A DNA stretch of 64,000 bases, taken from contig NZ_JAFBIO010000001.1 of assembly GCF_021531255.1 (NCBI RefSeq), forward strand, positions 1-64,000. Reading direction: 5' to 3'. Origin of the DNA: Allofournierella massiliensis. Lineage in GTDB: Bacteria; Bacillota; Clostridia; Oscillospirales; Ruminococcaceae. The stretch's first letter is position 1. The number at the start of each line of letters is the position of its first letter. Below the pieces are notes generated by a model. The model was not told the origin of the DNA. It was given only the letters and a program-made list of their open reading frames with translations, and did no database searches. The translations under genes were made by a program, and so were the position numbers. Shown here one piece after another: positions 42,836 to 50,972 of the stretch.

Positions 42836-43495
42836 ATGTATCATTATGTGACTGACAAAGAATATCTCAAGCAGACTTACAGCATCTGCGCAGACATTGT
42901 TAATCAGCTTGTGCAGGAGTTAAAACATTACGAGATCGATGCCTGGATGGCTACAGTAGGTAGCAAGAAGCGTGGACTGGTTACTCAGAATGAAAAAGAG
43001 CCCATCGATTATGACTTCAACCTGTTTGTTGATAGCGCTGATAGTTATCGCGCGGACGAGCTGAAGCGAATGGTGATGGATGCATTTAATGAAGTCCTGA
43101 ATCGAAATGGTCTAGATGACTGTCAGGACTCTACCTCGGCCCTGAGTACAGGACAGATGGTTCTTAAAAAGGGCAATAAGACTCCGTTCAGTATTGATGT
43201 TGCAATTGTCAAAGAAGATGCCTGGGGAACTCTTCACCGCCTGATTCACAGAAAAACAGGTATCGTTGCCTATGACCAGTGGTACTGGAACATGGCTCCG
43301 AATTCCCAAAAACTTTGGGACATGGAGGATTATCTGAAGCCTGCTTACTGGAAATCAGTTAGGGATGCGTATCTTGAAAAGAAGAACATGTATCTCACCC
43401 GAAACGATTATGATCATCCTTCGTTCATCTGCTATATCGAGGCTGTGAATGAAGTTTATGCGCAGGTTCGCCGCCAGAACTATTTCGGCTTTTAA
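42836..43495 (+). CDS. Nucleotidyltransferase-like protein
   Basis: AAAGGAG precedes the ATG; the protein has 219 residues. VGSKKRGLVTQ followed by IDYDFNLFVD near residues 35-62 looks like the GS...DxD active site of the DNA-polymerase-beta fold, and SIDVAIV near residue 120 could give the third acidic residue. Similar proteins ride on clostridial ICEs near topB. It could modify tRNA, protein or small molecules; a cyclic-nucleotide synthase role cannot be excluded but is not supported by length or motifs I can see. Codon use is closer to the backbone than to the upstream AT-rich gene. Confidence 0.6.
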   Translation: MYHYVTDKEYLKQTYSICADIVNQLVQELKHYEIDAWMATVGSKKRGLVTQNEKEPIDYDFNLFVDSADSYRADELKRMVMDAFNEVLNRNGLDDCQDSTSALSTGQMVLKKGNKTPFSIDVAIVKEDAWGTLHRLIHRKTGIVAYDQWYWNMAPNSQKLWDMEDYLKPAYWKSVRDAYLEKKNMYLTRNDYDHPSFICYIEAVNEVYAQVRRQNYFGF

Positions 43496-43511
43496 CACCG
43501 ATACTTCTTAC

Positions 43512-43558
43512 ATACCTCTCCCTTCTCCCATCCCGGAGATCGGAGGGGTAATTTTTTT
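43512..43558 (+). terminator. Terminator ahead of topB
   Basis: An imperfect stem, TACCTCTCC...GGAGGGGTA with an inner GGAGA/TCTCC pairing, is followed by seven T residues. Confidence 0.7.
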
Positions 43559-43574
43559 GTAAGGAGGACTCGTC

Positions 43575-45677
43575 TTGAGCAAACTTGTTTTGGCTGAGAA
43601 GCCGTCTGTGGCCCAGAGCATTGCCAAGGTTCTGGGCGCGAACAAACGCTGCGACGGATATCTGGAAGGTAACGGATATATCGTCAGCTGGTGTGTCGGA
43701 CATCTGGTGGAGCTTGCAGCACCGGAGGTCTACGATGAAAAGTATGGCAAATGGAGACTTGAGGATCTGCCTATCCTCCCTGATGACTGGATCTATCAGG
43801 TCTCTTCTTCTACCCGCAAGCAATATGGCATTCTGAAGGATCTGATGAAAAGGGCCGATGTAGAAAGTCTCGTCTGTGCAACTGATGCAGGCCGTGAGGG
43901 TGAGCTGATCTTTCGTCTGGTCTACCATCAGGCAAAGTGCCGCAAACCCTTTGAACGTCTGTGGATCTCATCCATGGAGGATGAAGCCATCCGGAAGGGC
44001 TTCCGAAATCTTCGACCGGGAACTGAATATGATGCTTTGTATGAAGCAGCCCTTTGCCGGGAGCGTGCCGACTGGATCGTCGGAATGAACGCCACCCGGC
44101 TTTTTTCATGTCTGTACGGAAGCACTTTGAATGTTGGCCGTGTTATGACTCCGACCCTTGGTATGGCAGTTATGCGCGAGGCAGAGATCATGGGCTTTAA
44201 GCCGGAGCCTTTCTTTACGGCTCAGCTGAAGACCAGGGATTTCGTGGTTACCAGCGAACGCTTTAAGGAGCAGTCGGCTGCAAAGTCTGCCATGGATTCC
44301 TGTCTCCAGAGCCGGAGTTTTGAAGTGGTTTCCGTGGAACGCAAGGAGAAATCTGAGAAGGCTCCCTCTCTGTACGATCTGACTTCCTTGCAGCGTGATG
44401 CCAACCGTATCCTCGGCTTTACTGCTCAGCAGACTTTGGATTACACCCAGAGCCTGTATGAGAAAAAGCTGGTGACCTATCCCCGTACCGACAGCCGGTT
44501 CCTGACAAATGACATGGAACCTATGCTCCCTGAACTTATCACTAAGGTTGCTGCGAAGTTTGGTGCATCCAGTTGTCTACAGAATGAGGACAACCATACA
44601 CAAATTCATACGAAGATTGTGTGTGATAGTCAGAAGGTCACCGATCATCATGCCATTATCCCGACGAGGACCTGCCTCTCTGCAGATTTCAGAGAGCTCC
44701 CTTCCGGAGAAATGAAGGTGCTGAACCTGATTGCTGCCAGGCTGATTGCTGCAGTCAGTGATCCACATCGCTATGCAGAAACCATTGTGAAGCTCTCCTG
44801 TACAGGTCAGGCATTCTCTGTGAAGGGAAAGGAAATCATTGCCGATGGCTGGAAGGCTGTGGATGCGTTCTTTAATCCGAAGGAGAAAAAGAACGATGAC
44901 AAGGAGCCGAAGGTCCTTCCGCCTCTCGAAAGGGGCATGACCATTCCGATCCTCTCCGGTGAGATCAAAGAAGGTAAAACCAATCCGCCAAAGCGATTTA
45001 CGGAAGATGTGATCCTTTCAAAGATGGAGACTGCCGGTGCAGATGACATGCCGGATGAAGTGGAACGTAAGGGTCTTGGTACTCCCGCAACCCGTGCCGG
45101 TATTATTGAAAAGCTGGTGCAGAAGGGTTTTCTGGAACGAAAGGGCGATAAGAAGACCAAGTATCTGGTTCCCACTCACAGGGGCAATTCCCTAATCACG
45201 GTAATGCCGGAGATGATCCAGTCTCCGACGATGACGGCTGACTGGGAGCAGAAGCTTTTGCTGATCGAACGGGGCGAATATGATCCGGAGGCGTTTATGA
45301 CAGAGATCACGGAGATGATCGAAGGGCTGATCAGAAACTATGAAGTTGTGAAAGGAGCAAATGTACTGATGTCTGAGAATAAGGTGATTGGCAAGTGCCC
45401 GCACTGCGGAGCTGAGGTGATTGAACGAAATAAGGGCTGGTTCTGCAGCAACAGAGAATGTCGCTTTGCACTCTGGAAGGACAATGCCTACTTCTCCCGC
45501 CTGGGCAAGCACATGACCGGGCAGCTTGCAGAGAAGCTGGTTCGTGACGGACGGGCTAAGCTGAAGGACTGCAAGAGTCAGAAAACCGGAAAGACCTATA
45601 ATGCCACCGTGCTCATGACCACTGAAGCGGATGGCAGGCCGCAGTTCTCCTTGGAGTTTGACAAAGGAGGAAAGTAA
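43575..45677 (+). CDS. topB: DNA topoisomerase III (ICE type)
   Basis: The TTG start follows TAAGGAGGA and gives 700 residues. The Toprim domain begins SKLVLAEKPSVAQSIAKVLG; its ATDAGREGELIFRLVY motif is near residue 100. The active-site Tyr lies in KLVTYPRTDSRFL near residue 305. A C-terminal zinc ribbon (CPHCGAEVIERNKGWFCSN) is present. This single-strand-passing type IA enzyme is carried by most ICEs of this group and helps process transfer or replication intermediates. It heads a run of closely packed genes. Confidence 0.95.
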   Translation: MSKLVLAEKPSVAQSIAKVLGANKRCDGYLEGNGYIVSWCVGHLVELAAPEVYDEKYGKWRLEDLPILPDDWIYQVSSSTRKQYGILKDLMKRADVESLVCATDAGREGELIFRLVYHQAKCRKPFERLWISSMEDEAIRKGFRNLRPGTEYDALYEAALCRERADWIVGMNATRLFSCLYGSTLNVGRVMTPTLGMAVMREAEIMGFKPEPFFTAQLKTRDFVVTSERFKEQSAAKSAMDSCLQSRSFEVVSVERKEKSEKAPSLYDLTSLQRDANRILGFTAQQTLDYTQSLYEKKLVTYPRTDSRFLTNDMEPMLPELITKVAAKFGASSCLQNEDNHTQIHTKIVCDSQKVTDHHAIIPTRTCLSADFRELPSGEMKVLNLIAARLIAAVSDPHRYAETIVKLSCTGQAFSVKGKEIIADGWKAVDAFFNPKEKKNDDKEPKVLPPLERGMTIPILSGEIKEGKTNPPKRFTEDVILSKMETAGADDMPDEVERKGLGTPATRAGIIEKLVQKGFLERKGDKKTKYLVPTHRGNSLITVMPEMIQSPTMTADWEQKLLLIERGEYDPEAFMTEITEMIEGLIRNYEVVKGANVLMSENKVIGKCPHCGAEVIERNKGWFCSNRECRFALWKDNAYFSRLGKHMTGQLAEKLVRDGRAKLKDCKSQKTGKTYNATVLMTTEADGRPQFSLEFDKGGK

Positions 45678-45680
45678 TAA

Positions 45681-46550
45681 GTGAAGAACGAATTCAATGA
45701 GGCCCTCTACCTGGTAGACGGGTCTTATTATTTTCACCTTGAAGAGGTAAAGGAGGGCTTTCGCTATGCAGCATACGATGCAGACACTAAGCAATTCCTG
45801 GCATCGGACCTGATCCGTAATGAGGATATTCTGGAAAGTCCGATTCGAAATCCAATCGCCGCAGCAAGAATTCTTGCCTTTGAGGACTATGGTGCTTACG
45901 GGCTTACCGTGCAGAGTGTGGCCCTGAAAACGCTGGAAAGGATTCCGGAAGCCAAGCGTGCCTATCGCAGAAAGCATGGCCACGACTCCCATGATCACAG
46001 CATCCGATTCATCAACAGCTCTTACGATGAACTGTTCCGCATCGACAATGGGACCTGCATCCAGATGACCTATCCGGATGGTGACCTGATCCGCAAATGT
46101 GAGTATGTCGATGACTATCACACCAGAGTCGGCGGCGAGCTCTATCATATCTGCCAGTTTGCAGAACTGACCGAGCAGAACAACTGCCTTGTGCAGCCGG
46201 AGCACGAGATGCTTACCGATGCCTCAGGCTGGGAGATCCAGGGCAAAGGTTATCTTGCTATTCAGGAATGTGATTCCGGTTGGGACTACACTGTCTGCGA
46301 CCTGGATTTTTATGAGATCGATGGCGGACAGATCGATGATCCGGCGCTTTCGATGCTTGAGGTAAGAAATGAGATCCTGACGGAGCTTCAGTGGGACAGG
46401 CGACCGATGCTGCACGCTGATTGCGATTCTATCCTGGATCATATCCAAGAGGTGCAGGAAAAGTCAGTCCTTGCTCAGTTGAAAAGCTACAAGGCTGAAG
46501 CGGAAGCTGCTCCGGAGATCCCGCATCCCAAGAAAGGACAGGAACGATAA
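45681..46550 (+). CDS. Backbone hypothetical protein next to topB
   Basis: The GTG start with AAAGGAGGAAA upstream gives 289 residues. The N-terminal part is compact (LYLVDGSYYFHLEEVKEGFR), and a repeated motif with YLAIQECDSGWDYTVCDLDF lies near residue 192, similar in style to the polyvalent-protein-associated small domains of mobile elements. No membrane segment is seen. It lies 3 bp after topB and overlaps the ArdC-like gene by one base. I do not recognise a named family. Confidence 0.6.
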   Translation: MKNEFNEALYLVDGSYYFHLEEVKEGFRYAAYDADTKQFLASDLIRNEDILESPIRNPIAAARILAFEDYGAYGLTVQSVALKTLERIPEAKRAYRRKHGHDSHDHSIRFINSSYDELFRIDNGTCIQMTYPDGDLIRKCEYVDDYHTRVGGELYHICQFAELTEQNNCLVQPEHEMLTDASGWEIQGKGYLAIQECDSGWDYTVCDLDFYEIDGGQIDDPALSMLEVRNEILTELQWDRRPMLHADCDSILDHIQEVQEKSVLAQLKSYKAEAEAAPEIPHPKKGQER

Positions 46551-47644
46551 TGACTGAGAAAAAAGAAAAGACCTATCCCTCTCAGCTGGATAAGGTCAAG
46601 GATATTACAGATCAGCTTGAGGCAGGTCTTGCGAAGTTATTCGACTCCGATGCCTTCAAGCAGTATCTGACTACGCTGAGTAAATTCCATGATTATTCCC
46701 TGAACAATACGCTGCTCATTGCCATGCAGAAGCCCGATGCCACTCTGGTTGCGGGCTACACTGCCTGGCAGAAACAGTTCGGTCGTCAGGTTCTGAAGGG
46801 AGCCAAGGCAATCCGCATCCTGGCACCGGCTCCATACAAGAAAAAGATGGAAGTCGATAAGACAGATCCGCATACTGGAGAGATCCTGACCAATCCTGAC
46901 GGCAGTTCAAAGAAAGAAGTTCAGGAGATCATGGTACCAGCCTTCAAGGTGGTCAATGTCTTTGATGTCAGTCAAACCGATGGTAAGGAACTTCCCTCCA
47001 TTGGGGTAAATGAACTGACCGGCGAAGTGAGCCGCTTTGATGATTTCATGGAAGCACTGAAAAAGACCTGTCCGGTTCCCATCGGATTCGAGCAGATCGA
47101 CAGTGGAGCCAAGGGCTACTTTCATACGGTCGAGAACCGCATTGCCATACAGGAAGGCATGAGCCAGGTGCAGACCATGAAGACAGCCATTCATGAGATG
47201 GCACATCAGAAGTTGCACTCCATCAAACCCGAGACTGAGCATACGGAGCCTGCGGATCCATCCGAACAGGATCGTTCCCATCTTACCAGAAACAGCAAAG
47301 AGGTTGAGGCAGAGTCCGTTGCCTATACCGTGTGCCAGCACTATGGCATCGATACTTCGGATTACAGCTTCGCCTATATTGCCGGATGGTCCCATGGCAA
47401 GGAGACACCGGAACTGAAGGCTTCTCTGAATACCATTCGCCAGGCGGCATCGGAACTGATCACAGAGATCGATGCTCATCTGGCCGAACTGACAATAGGC
47501 CGAGAGGGTCAGGAACAGTCGGAAGCTGCTCCTGAAAAGGCAGGTGCGGAGACTCACTCCGTGCTTGCCGATCTGAAGGCGAAACAATCTGAACGACCGG
47601 CGGCAACTCCCGGTCATGTAAAACACAAGGAGGAAATACGATGA
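46550..47644 (+). CDS. ArdC-like antirestriction protein with metallopeptidase motif
   Basis: The protein has 364 residues. The N-terminal half is the ArdC N-terminal domain (FHDYSLNNTLLIAMQKPDAT near residue 46; GYTAWQKQFGRQVLKGAKAIRILAP follows). The middle contains a zinc-peptidase HEMAH at residues 215-219 with EVEAESVAYTVC downstream as the third ligand region. ArdC proteins bind single-stranded DNA and protect incoming DNA from restriction. Here the gene lies between topB and the mobilisation genes, a usual place in ICEs. It may shield the element in new hosts, while the island at the right end protects the host from others. Confidence 0.88.
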   Translation: MTEKKEKTYPSQLDKVKDITDQLEAGLAKLFDSDAFKQYLTTLSKFHDYSLNNTLLIAMQKPDATLVAGYTAWQKQFGRQVLKGAKAIRILAPAPYKKKMEVDKTDPHTGEILTNPDGSSKKEVQEIMVPAFKVVNVFDVSQTDGKELPSIGVNELTGEVSRFDDFMEALKKTCPVPIGFEQIDSGAKGYFHTVENRIAIQEGMSQVQTMKTAIHEMAHQKLHSIKPETEHTEPADPSEQDRSHLTRNSKEVEAESVAYTVCQHYGIDTSDYSFAYIAGWSHGKETPELKASLNTIRQAASELITEIDAHLAELTIGREGQEQSEAAPEKAGAETHSVLADLKAKQSERPAATPGHVKHKEEIR

Positions 47645-47856
47645 TGCTTACTGTAGAAGACATGAACCTGATCTTAAGCTTTACCCATAATACCAGACCT
47701 CGCATTCTTCTGGAACTGACAAAGCAGCTCCCTCTGATCACCGATCCAGAGCTGAAGGAAGCCTGCGAGAAGCTTAAGTCCAAGCTGGAAAAGATGAGCG
47801 ATACCGAGTACCGCAGCATCGACTTTACTGTTTATGAGGAGGCTGACCATGAGTGA
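47641..47856 (+). CDS. Transposon-transfer assisting (TTRAP) family protein
   Basis: The protein has 71 residues, helical, with KLKSKLEKMSDTEYRSIDF near its C-terminus; this matches the small TTRAP family of ICEs. It overlaps the ArdC-like stop by ATGA and the next gene by 8 bp. Function is only known by association with transfer. Confidence 0.75.
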   Translation: MMLTVEDMNLILSFTHNTRPRILLELTKQLPLITDPELKEACEKLKSKLEKMSDTEYRSIDFTVYEEADHE

Positions 47857-48376
47857 TTTAACCGAGCAGGGCCCTGTATTCCATGACACTCCGGCAGAAA
47901 AGGATGTGCTGATTCGTGCTATGGAAGCTGCAGGCTATACCTTTGATGGTCTGGAAAGTACCGATGATCATCTCCGATTCTTTGGAGAAGGCGGTCAGAC
48001 CATGACTATGGGCGGTTGGCAGGAATGCGAAGCCTGGCTGAACGGTGTCGTCTTTGATGACCCGAACATCACAGCCCAGGTGGAACAAATCCTGCAGCCT
48101 TCCCGCTTCTCCGGCGCTGCCATTTCCGCAGCAACCGGAACCAGAACTCTGGAGGATCAGCTGGAACAGAATGACAACCAGCTTGACGGAATCGTCAACA
48201 ACATGCCCACGCCTCCGTTGCAGACTCCGGATCCTATGGCAGCCTGCAGAGAAGCAAGTGAAGCGGCCGACAGGGACTCAGTCCTTAAGAAACTGCAGGA
48301 TCAGCGAGAGCATCGGCCGAAGCCTGAACGCTCCCGCCTTCCTGTCCGCTGTATCGAAGAGAGGTGCCTGGAATGA
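47849..48376 (+). CDS. Hypothetical protein with a polyvalent-protein-associated-like domain
   Basis: GAGGCTGACC precedes the ATG; the protein has 175 residues. The first 80 residues form a compact domain (GYTFDGLESTDDHLRFFGEG, then WQECEAWLNGVVFDDP) of a kind often found in multi-domain conjugation proteins. The rest is low in complexity and charged. It overlaps neighbours on both sides. No specific function can be given. Confidence 0.55.
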   Translation: MSDLTEQGPVFHDTPAEKDVLIRAMEAAGYTFDGLESTDDHLRFFGEGGQTMTMGGWQECEAWLNGVVFDDPNITAQVEQILQPSRFSGAAISAATGTRTLEDQLEQNDNQLDGIVNNMPTPPLQTPDPMAACREASEAADRDSVLKKLQDQREHRPKPERSRLPVRCIEERCLE

Positions 48377-48597
48377 TAGGGGATAATTACTTTACTGCCG
48401 ATGAGCGAACGCTGCTGGCTCTCTATCTGGAGGATACCAAAGCACAGACCGAGGAGAACATTTCCAATATGCAGAAGGAACTGACCTCTGCGGAAAAGGA
48501 ACTCTTCCTTCTTGCCGAGGATGTTCTGGAGAAGCTCTCTTCCCTGACGGAAGAAGAATTTCAGCAGCTGGATCTCTTCTCTGACTTTCCGATGTGA
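48373..48597 (+). CDS. Second TTRAP-like small protein
   Basis: The ATG overlaps the preceding stop (ATGA), with GAGAGGTG ahead; 74 residues. LEKLSSLTEEEFQQLDLFSDFP at the C-terminus mirrors the ending of the TTRAP protein half a kilobase upstream, so the two are distant relatives. It is acidic and helical and lies just ahead of the MobC-like gene. Confidence 0.65.
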   Translation: MIGDNYFTADERTLLALYLEDTKAQTEENISNMQKELTSAEKELFLLAEDVLEKLSSLTEEEFQQLDLFSDFPM

Positions 48598-48605
48598 GGT
48601 GCCTT

Positions 48606-48938
48606 ATGGTCAGAAGAAATACCAGAGTATTTATAAAATGCACACCGGAAGAGGTCGAACGGATCGAGCAGAAAATGCAGGAAGTCGGTATCCGAAACCG
48701 CAGTGCTTATCTTCGCAAGATGGCACTGGACGGCTACTGCGTCAACCTGGACTTTTCTGATATCCGAGAGTTGGTCAGCCTCCTTCGTCGCTGCAGCAAC
48801 AACCTGAACCAGTATGCGAAAAAGGCCAATGAGACCGGAAGTATCTATGCAGAGGACATTGCGGATCTTCAGAAACAGCAGGACAAGCTTTGGGAAGCCA
48901 TGAAGGAGATACTGGCCAGACTGGCAACGATCCAGTGA
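48606..48938 (+). CDS. MobC-like relaxosome accessory protein
   Basis: The ATG after TGAGGTG gives 110 residues; an in-frame GTG 12 bp upstream is an alternative. The N-terminal RHH-like segment (TRVFIKCTPEEVERIEQKM then NRSAYLRKMAL) and the later LLRRCSNNLNQYAKKANE motif are typical of MobC proteins, which open DNA at the transfer origin for the relaxase. The relaxase gene follows 450 bp later. The oriT is expected near here but I cannot place it. Confidence 0.87.
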   Translation: MVRRNTRVFIKCTPEEVERIEQKMQEVGIRNRSAYLRKMALDGYCVNLDFSDIRELVSLLRRCSNNLNQYAKKANETGSIYAEDIADLQKQQDKLWEAMKEILARLATIQ

Positions 48939-48954
48939 GAAGTGCGACATCCTT

Positions 48955-48978
48955 GACCTATGAAAGGTCTCTTTTTAC
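48955..48978 (+). terminator. Short hairpin after the mobC-like gene
   Basis: GACCT and AGGTC form a 5-bp stem followed by TCTTTTT. It is short and may be weak. Confidence 0.45.
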
Positions 48979-49010
48979 ACTGAAGAAAAGAACACGACGG
49001 AGGTATTCAT

Positions 49011-49328
49011 ATGTGGTTTGTACGCATGATCAAATGGACTCTTAAGCTTTTCCTGAAGCTCCTTCTCTTCCCGGTTTTTATCGTGACCACGACACTCACG
49101 ATCATCTTAAATGTTATTCTTCATCTTGGTTCCTTTGCTGCAGGACTTGGTCTGCTGGTAATGCTCTACTGCATTATCTCCAGACTCTGGCTGCATGAAT
49201 GGAGCCAGGCGGTACTTGCCACCGGCATGACAGCCGTTGGCGTCGGCATCTTCTTTGGAGCAGGTATCATCATTGCACTGTTCGAAGAAGCCAACGACCG
49301 GCTGGGAGGATTTATCAGGAACGCATAA
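49011..49328 (+). CDS. Small membrane protein between mobC and relaxase
   Basis: The protein has 105 residues and three hydrophobic segments (about 10-35, 37-58 and 65-92). An amphipathic basic N-terminus (MIKWTLKLFLKL) suggests membrane insertion. ACGGAGG precedes the ATG. No motif is recognised. Similar small membrane proteins occupy this place in related elements; perhaps it tethers the relaxosome, which is speculation. Confidence 0.6.
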   Translation: MWFVRMIKWTLKLFLKLLLFPVFIVTTTLTIILNVILHLGSFAAGLGLLVMLYCIISRLWLHEWSQAVLATGMTAVGVGIFFGAGIIIALFEEANDRLGGFIRNA

Positions 49329-49337
49329 GCTAACGCT

Positions 49338-49375
49338 ACGGGCATCGACTGGAAACAGCCGGTGCTCTTTTATAT
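49338..49375 (+). terminator. Hairpin ahead of the relaxase gene
   Basis: GGGCATCGACTG pairs with CAGCCGGTGCTC (one mismatch, two wobbles), followed by TTTTATATTTT. Terminator-like. Confidence 0.6.
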
Positions 49376-49393
49376 TTTCAAGGAAAGGATTGG

Positions 49394-50785
49394 ATGGATA
49401 TGGCTGCAGTCAGACTTATAGCCCTGCATGCAAACAAAGGAAAATCGGTAGCCCAGTGCCTGGGTGACCGCACGGATTACGCAAAGAATCCGGAGAAAAC
49501 AGAGAAAGGAAATCTGGTCACTGCCTATGAGTGTGACCCTATGACAGTCGATGAAGAGTTCATGCTGTCCAAGAGAAAATATCAGCAGATCACCGGCCGT
49601 GAGCAGCAAAGCGATGTGATCGCATATCAGATCCGTCAGTCCTTTAAACCCGGCGAGATCACTGCCGAGGAAGCAAATCGCCTGGGATATGAACTTGCCA
49701 TGCGCTTCACCAAGGGTAAATATGCCTTCATCGTTGCGACGCATACCGACAAGGCGCATATCCATAACCATGTCATCTTCAACTCCACTGCTCTGGATGG
49801 CACCAGGAAGTTTCAGGATTTTCATCTGTCCGGACTGGCACTGCAGAGACTTAGCGATGTCCTCTGCCTGGAGAATGGTCTGTCGATTATCGCTCCGAAG
49901 CCTTACAGTGAACGGCAGAAACGAACGGTCTTCCCTCGCCGTCCGAAGCTCAGAGATCAGCTCTGCGAGGACATTGATCGGATCTTAAATGCAGAAAAGA
50001 AGCCGAAGGACTTTGATGAATTTTTGCAAATGCTGGAAGCTGCTGAATATGAAATCAAGAAAGGTAAGAGCATCTCGGTCAGAGGGAATGGTCAGAAGCG
50101 GTTCATCAGATTGAGTTCACTTCCGGAAGAATACCGCGAAGCGCAGCTGCGAAAAGTACTGGATGGAACTGCAGAGCATACTCCCATTGTTATACCGAAA
50201 GCTGAAAAGCGGTTCAGCCTTGTTATCGATATCCAAGCGAAGCTTCAGGAGCGTGGTGCTGGTTACGAGCTCTGGGCTAAGAAGTTCAATCTGAAGCAGA
50301 TGTCCCAGACGCTTCTCTTCCTCAGAGATAAAGGCCTGGACTCGATCGAAGATCTTGATGCTGCAGCTGCGGCCGGTGTTGCTAAACGAGATGCTCTTCT
50401 TGCTGACATCAAGAAAGCTGAAACGAGACTTGTGGAGATTGGCGTACTGAAAAAACACATCGTCAACTATTCAAAGACCAGGTCTGTTTATGAAGAGTAC
50501 CGTAGATCCGGATATAGCAAAAAGTTTCTGGAAGAGCACCGTGAGGCTATCACTCTTCATAAAGCAGCGAAGAAAGCCTTCGATGAACTTGGCGTAAAGA
50601 AGATACCAAAAGTAAAAGACCTGAGCGCAGAGTACGCCCAGATCCTTGCCGATAAAAAGAGAATGTATGCGGAATATCGACATGTCCGCGACGAGGTGCA
50701 GGAACTTTTGATAGCACAAAGGAACATTGCTACCCTTTATGCCGAAGATGAAAATCAGAAAAAGAAGACTCTTCAGATAAGATAA
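49394..50785 (+). CDS. Relaxase (MobA/VirD2-type)
   Basis: The protein has 463 residues. The relaxase domain covers about residues 1-250 and carries the metal-binding histidines in THTDKAHIHNHVIFNS near residue 117. YAKNPEKTE with Tyr near residue 28 is the probable nicking region. The C-terminal half is a long coiled coil rich in Lys and Glu. The enzyme nicks one strand at oriT and is exported with it through the VirD4-VirB4 channel. It is followed by a strong terminator marking the end of the conserved backbone in this window. Confidence 0.92.
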   Translation: MDMAAVRLIALHANKGKSVAQCLGDRTDYAKNPEKTEKGNLVTAYECDPMTVDEEFMLSKRKYQQITGREQQSDVIAYQIRQSFKPGEITAEEANRLGYELAMRFTKGKYAFIVATHTDKAHIHNHVIFNSTALDGTRKFQDFHLSGLALQRLSDVLCLENGLSIIAPKPYSERQKRTVFPRRPKLRDQLCEDIDRILNAEKKPKDFDEFLQMLEAAEYEIKKGKSISVRGNGQKRFIRLSSLPEEYREAQLRKVLDGTAEHTPIVIPKAEKRFSLVIDIQAKLQERGAGYELWAKKFNLKQMSQTLLFLRDKGLDSIEDLDAAAAAGVAKRDALLADIKKAETRLVEIGVLKKHIVNYSKTRSVYEEYRRSGYSKKFLEEHREAITLHKAAKKAFDELGVKKIPKVKDLSAEYAQILADKKRMYAEYRHVRDEVQELLIAQRNIATLYAEDENQKKKTLQIR

Positions 50786-50790
50786 GAATT

Positions 50791-50838
50791 CCCGGGACGG
50801 CAGCCATCCTGGTTGTCGTCCCGGGGAACTTTTCTTTT
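50791..50838 (+). terminator. Terminator after the relaxase gene
   Basis: CCCGGGACGGCAGCCA and TGGTTGTCGTCCCGGG pair over 16 bp with wobbles, with a 3-base loop, followed by TTTTCTTTT. It marks the border between backbone and defence island. Confidence 0.9.
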
Positions 50839-50972
50839 AGCGTTTCGAAGAAATGCGTAGCCATCGCCTGCGATGATCTGTAAGGGATTGGGATTATCCC
50901 AACAAGTTTTCGGAATGGAAATTCCGGAAAGGGCGCCCGCGCACCCTGCTTGCGAACTTTAGCTACTAAGAC

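Noticed and set aside
42836-43495. Calling the nucleotidyltransferase-like protein the missing CBASS cyclase
   Set aside because: It is about 20 kb from the HNH-SAVED gene, short for a CD-NTase, and its motif fits the broad polymerase-beta group no better than the CD-NTase group.
48939-49393. oriT of the element
   Set aside because: The region between the mobC-like and relaxase genes is the expected place, but only terminator-like hairpins are visible and I cannot identify a nick site.
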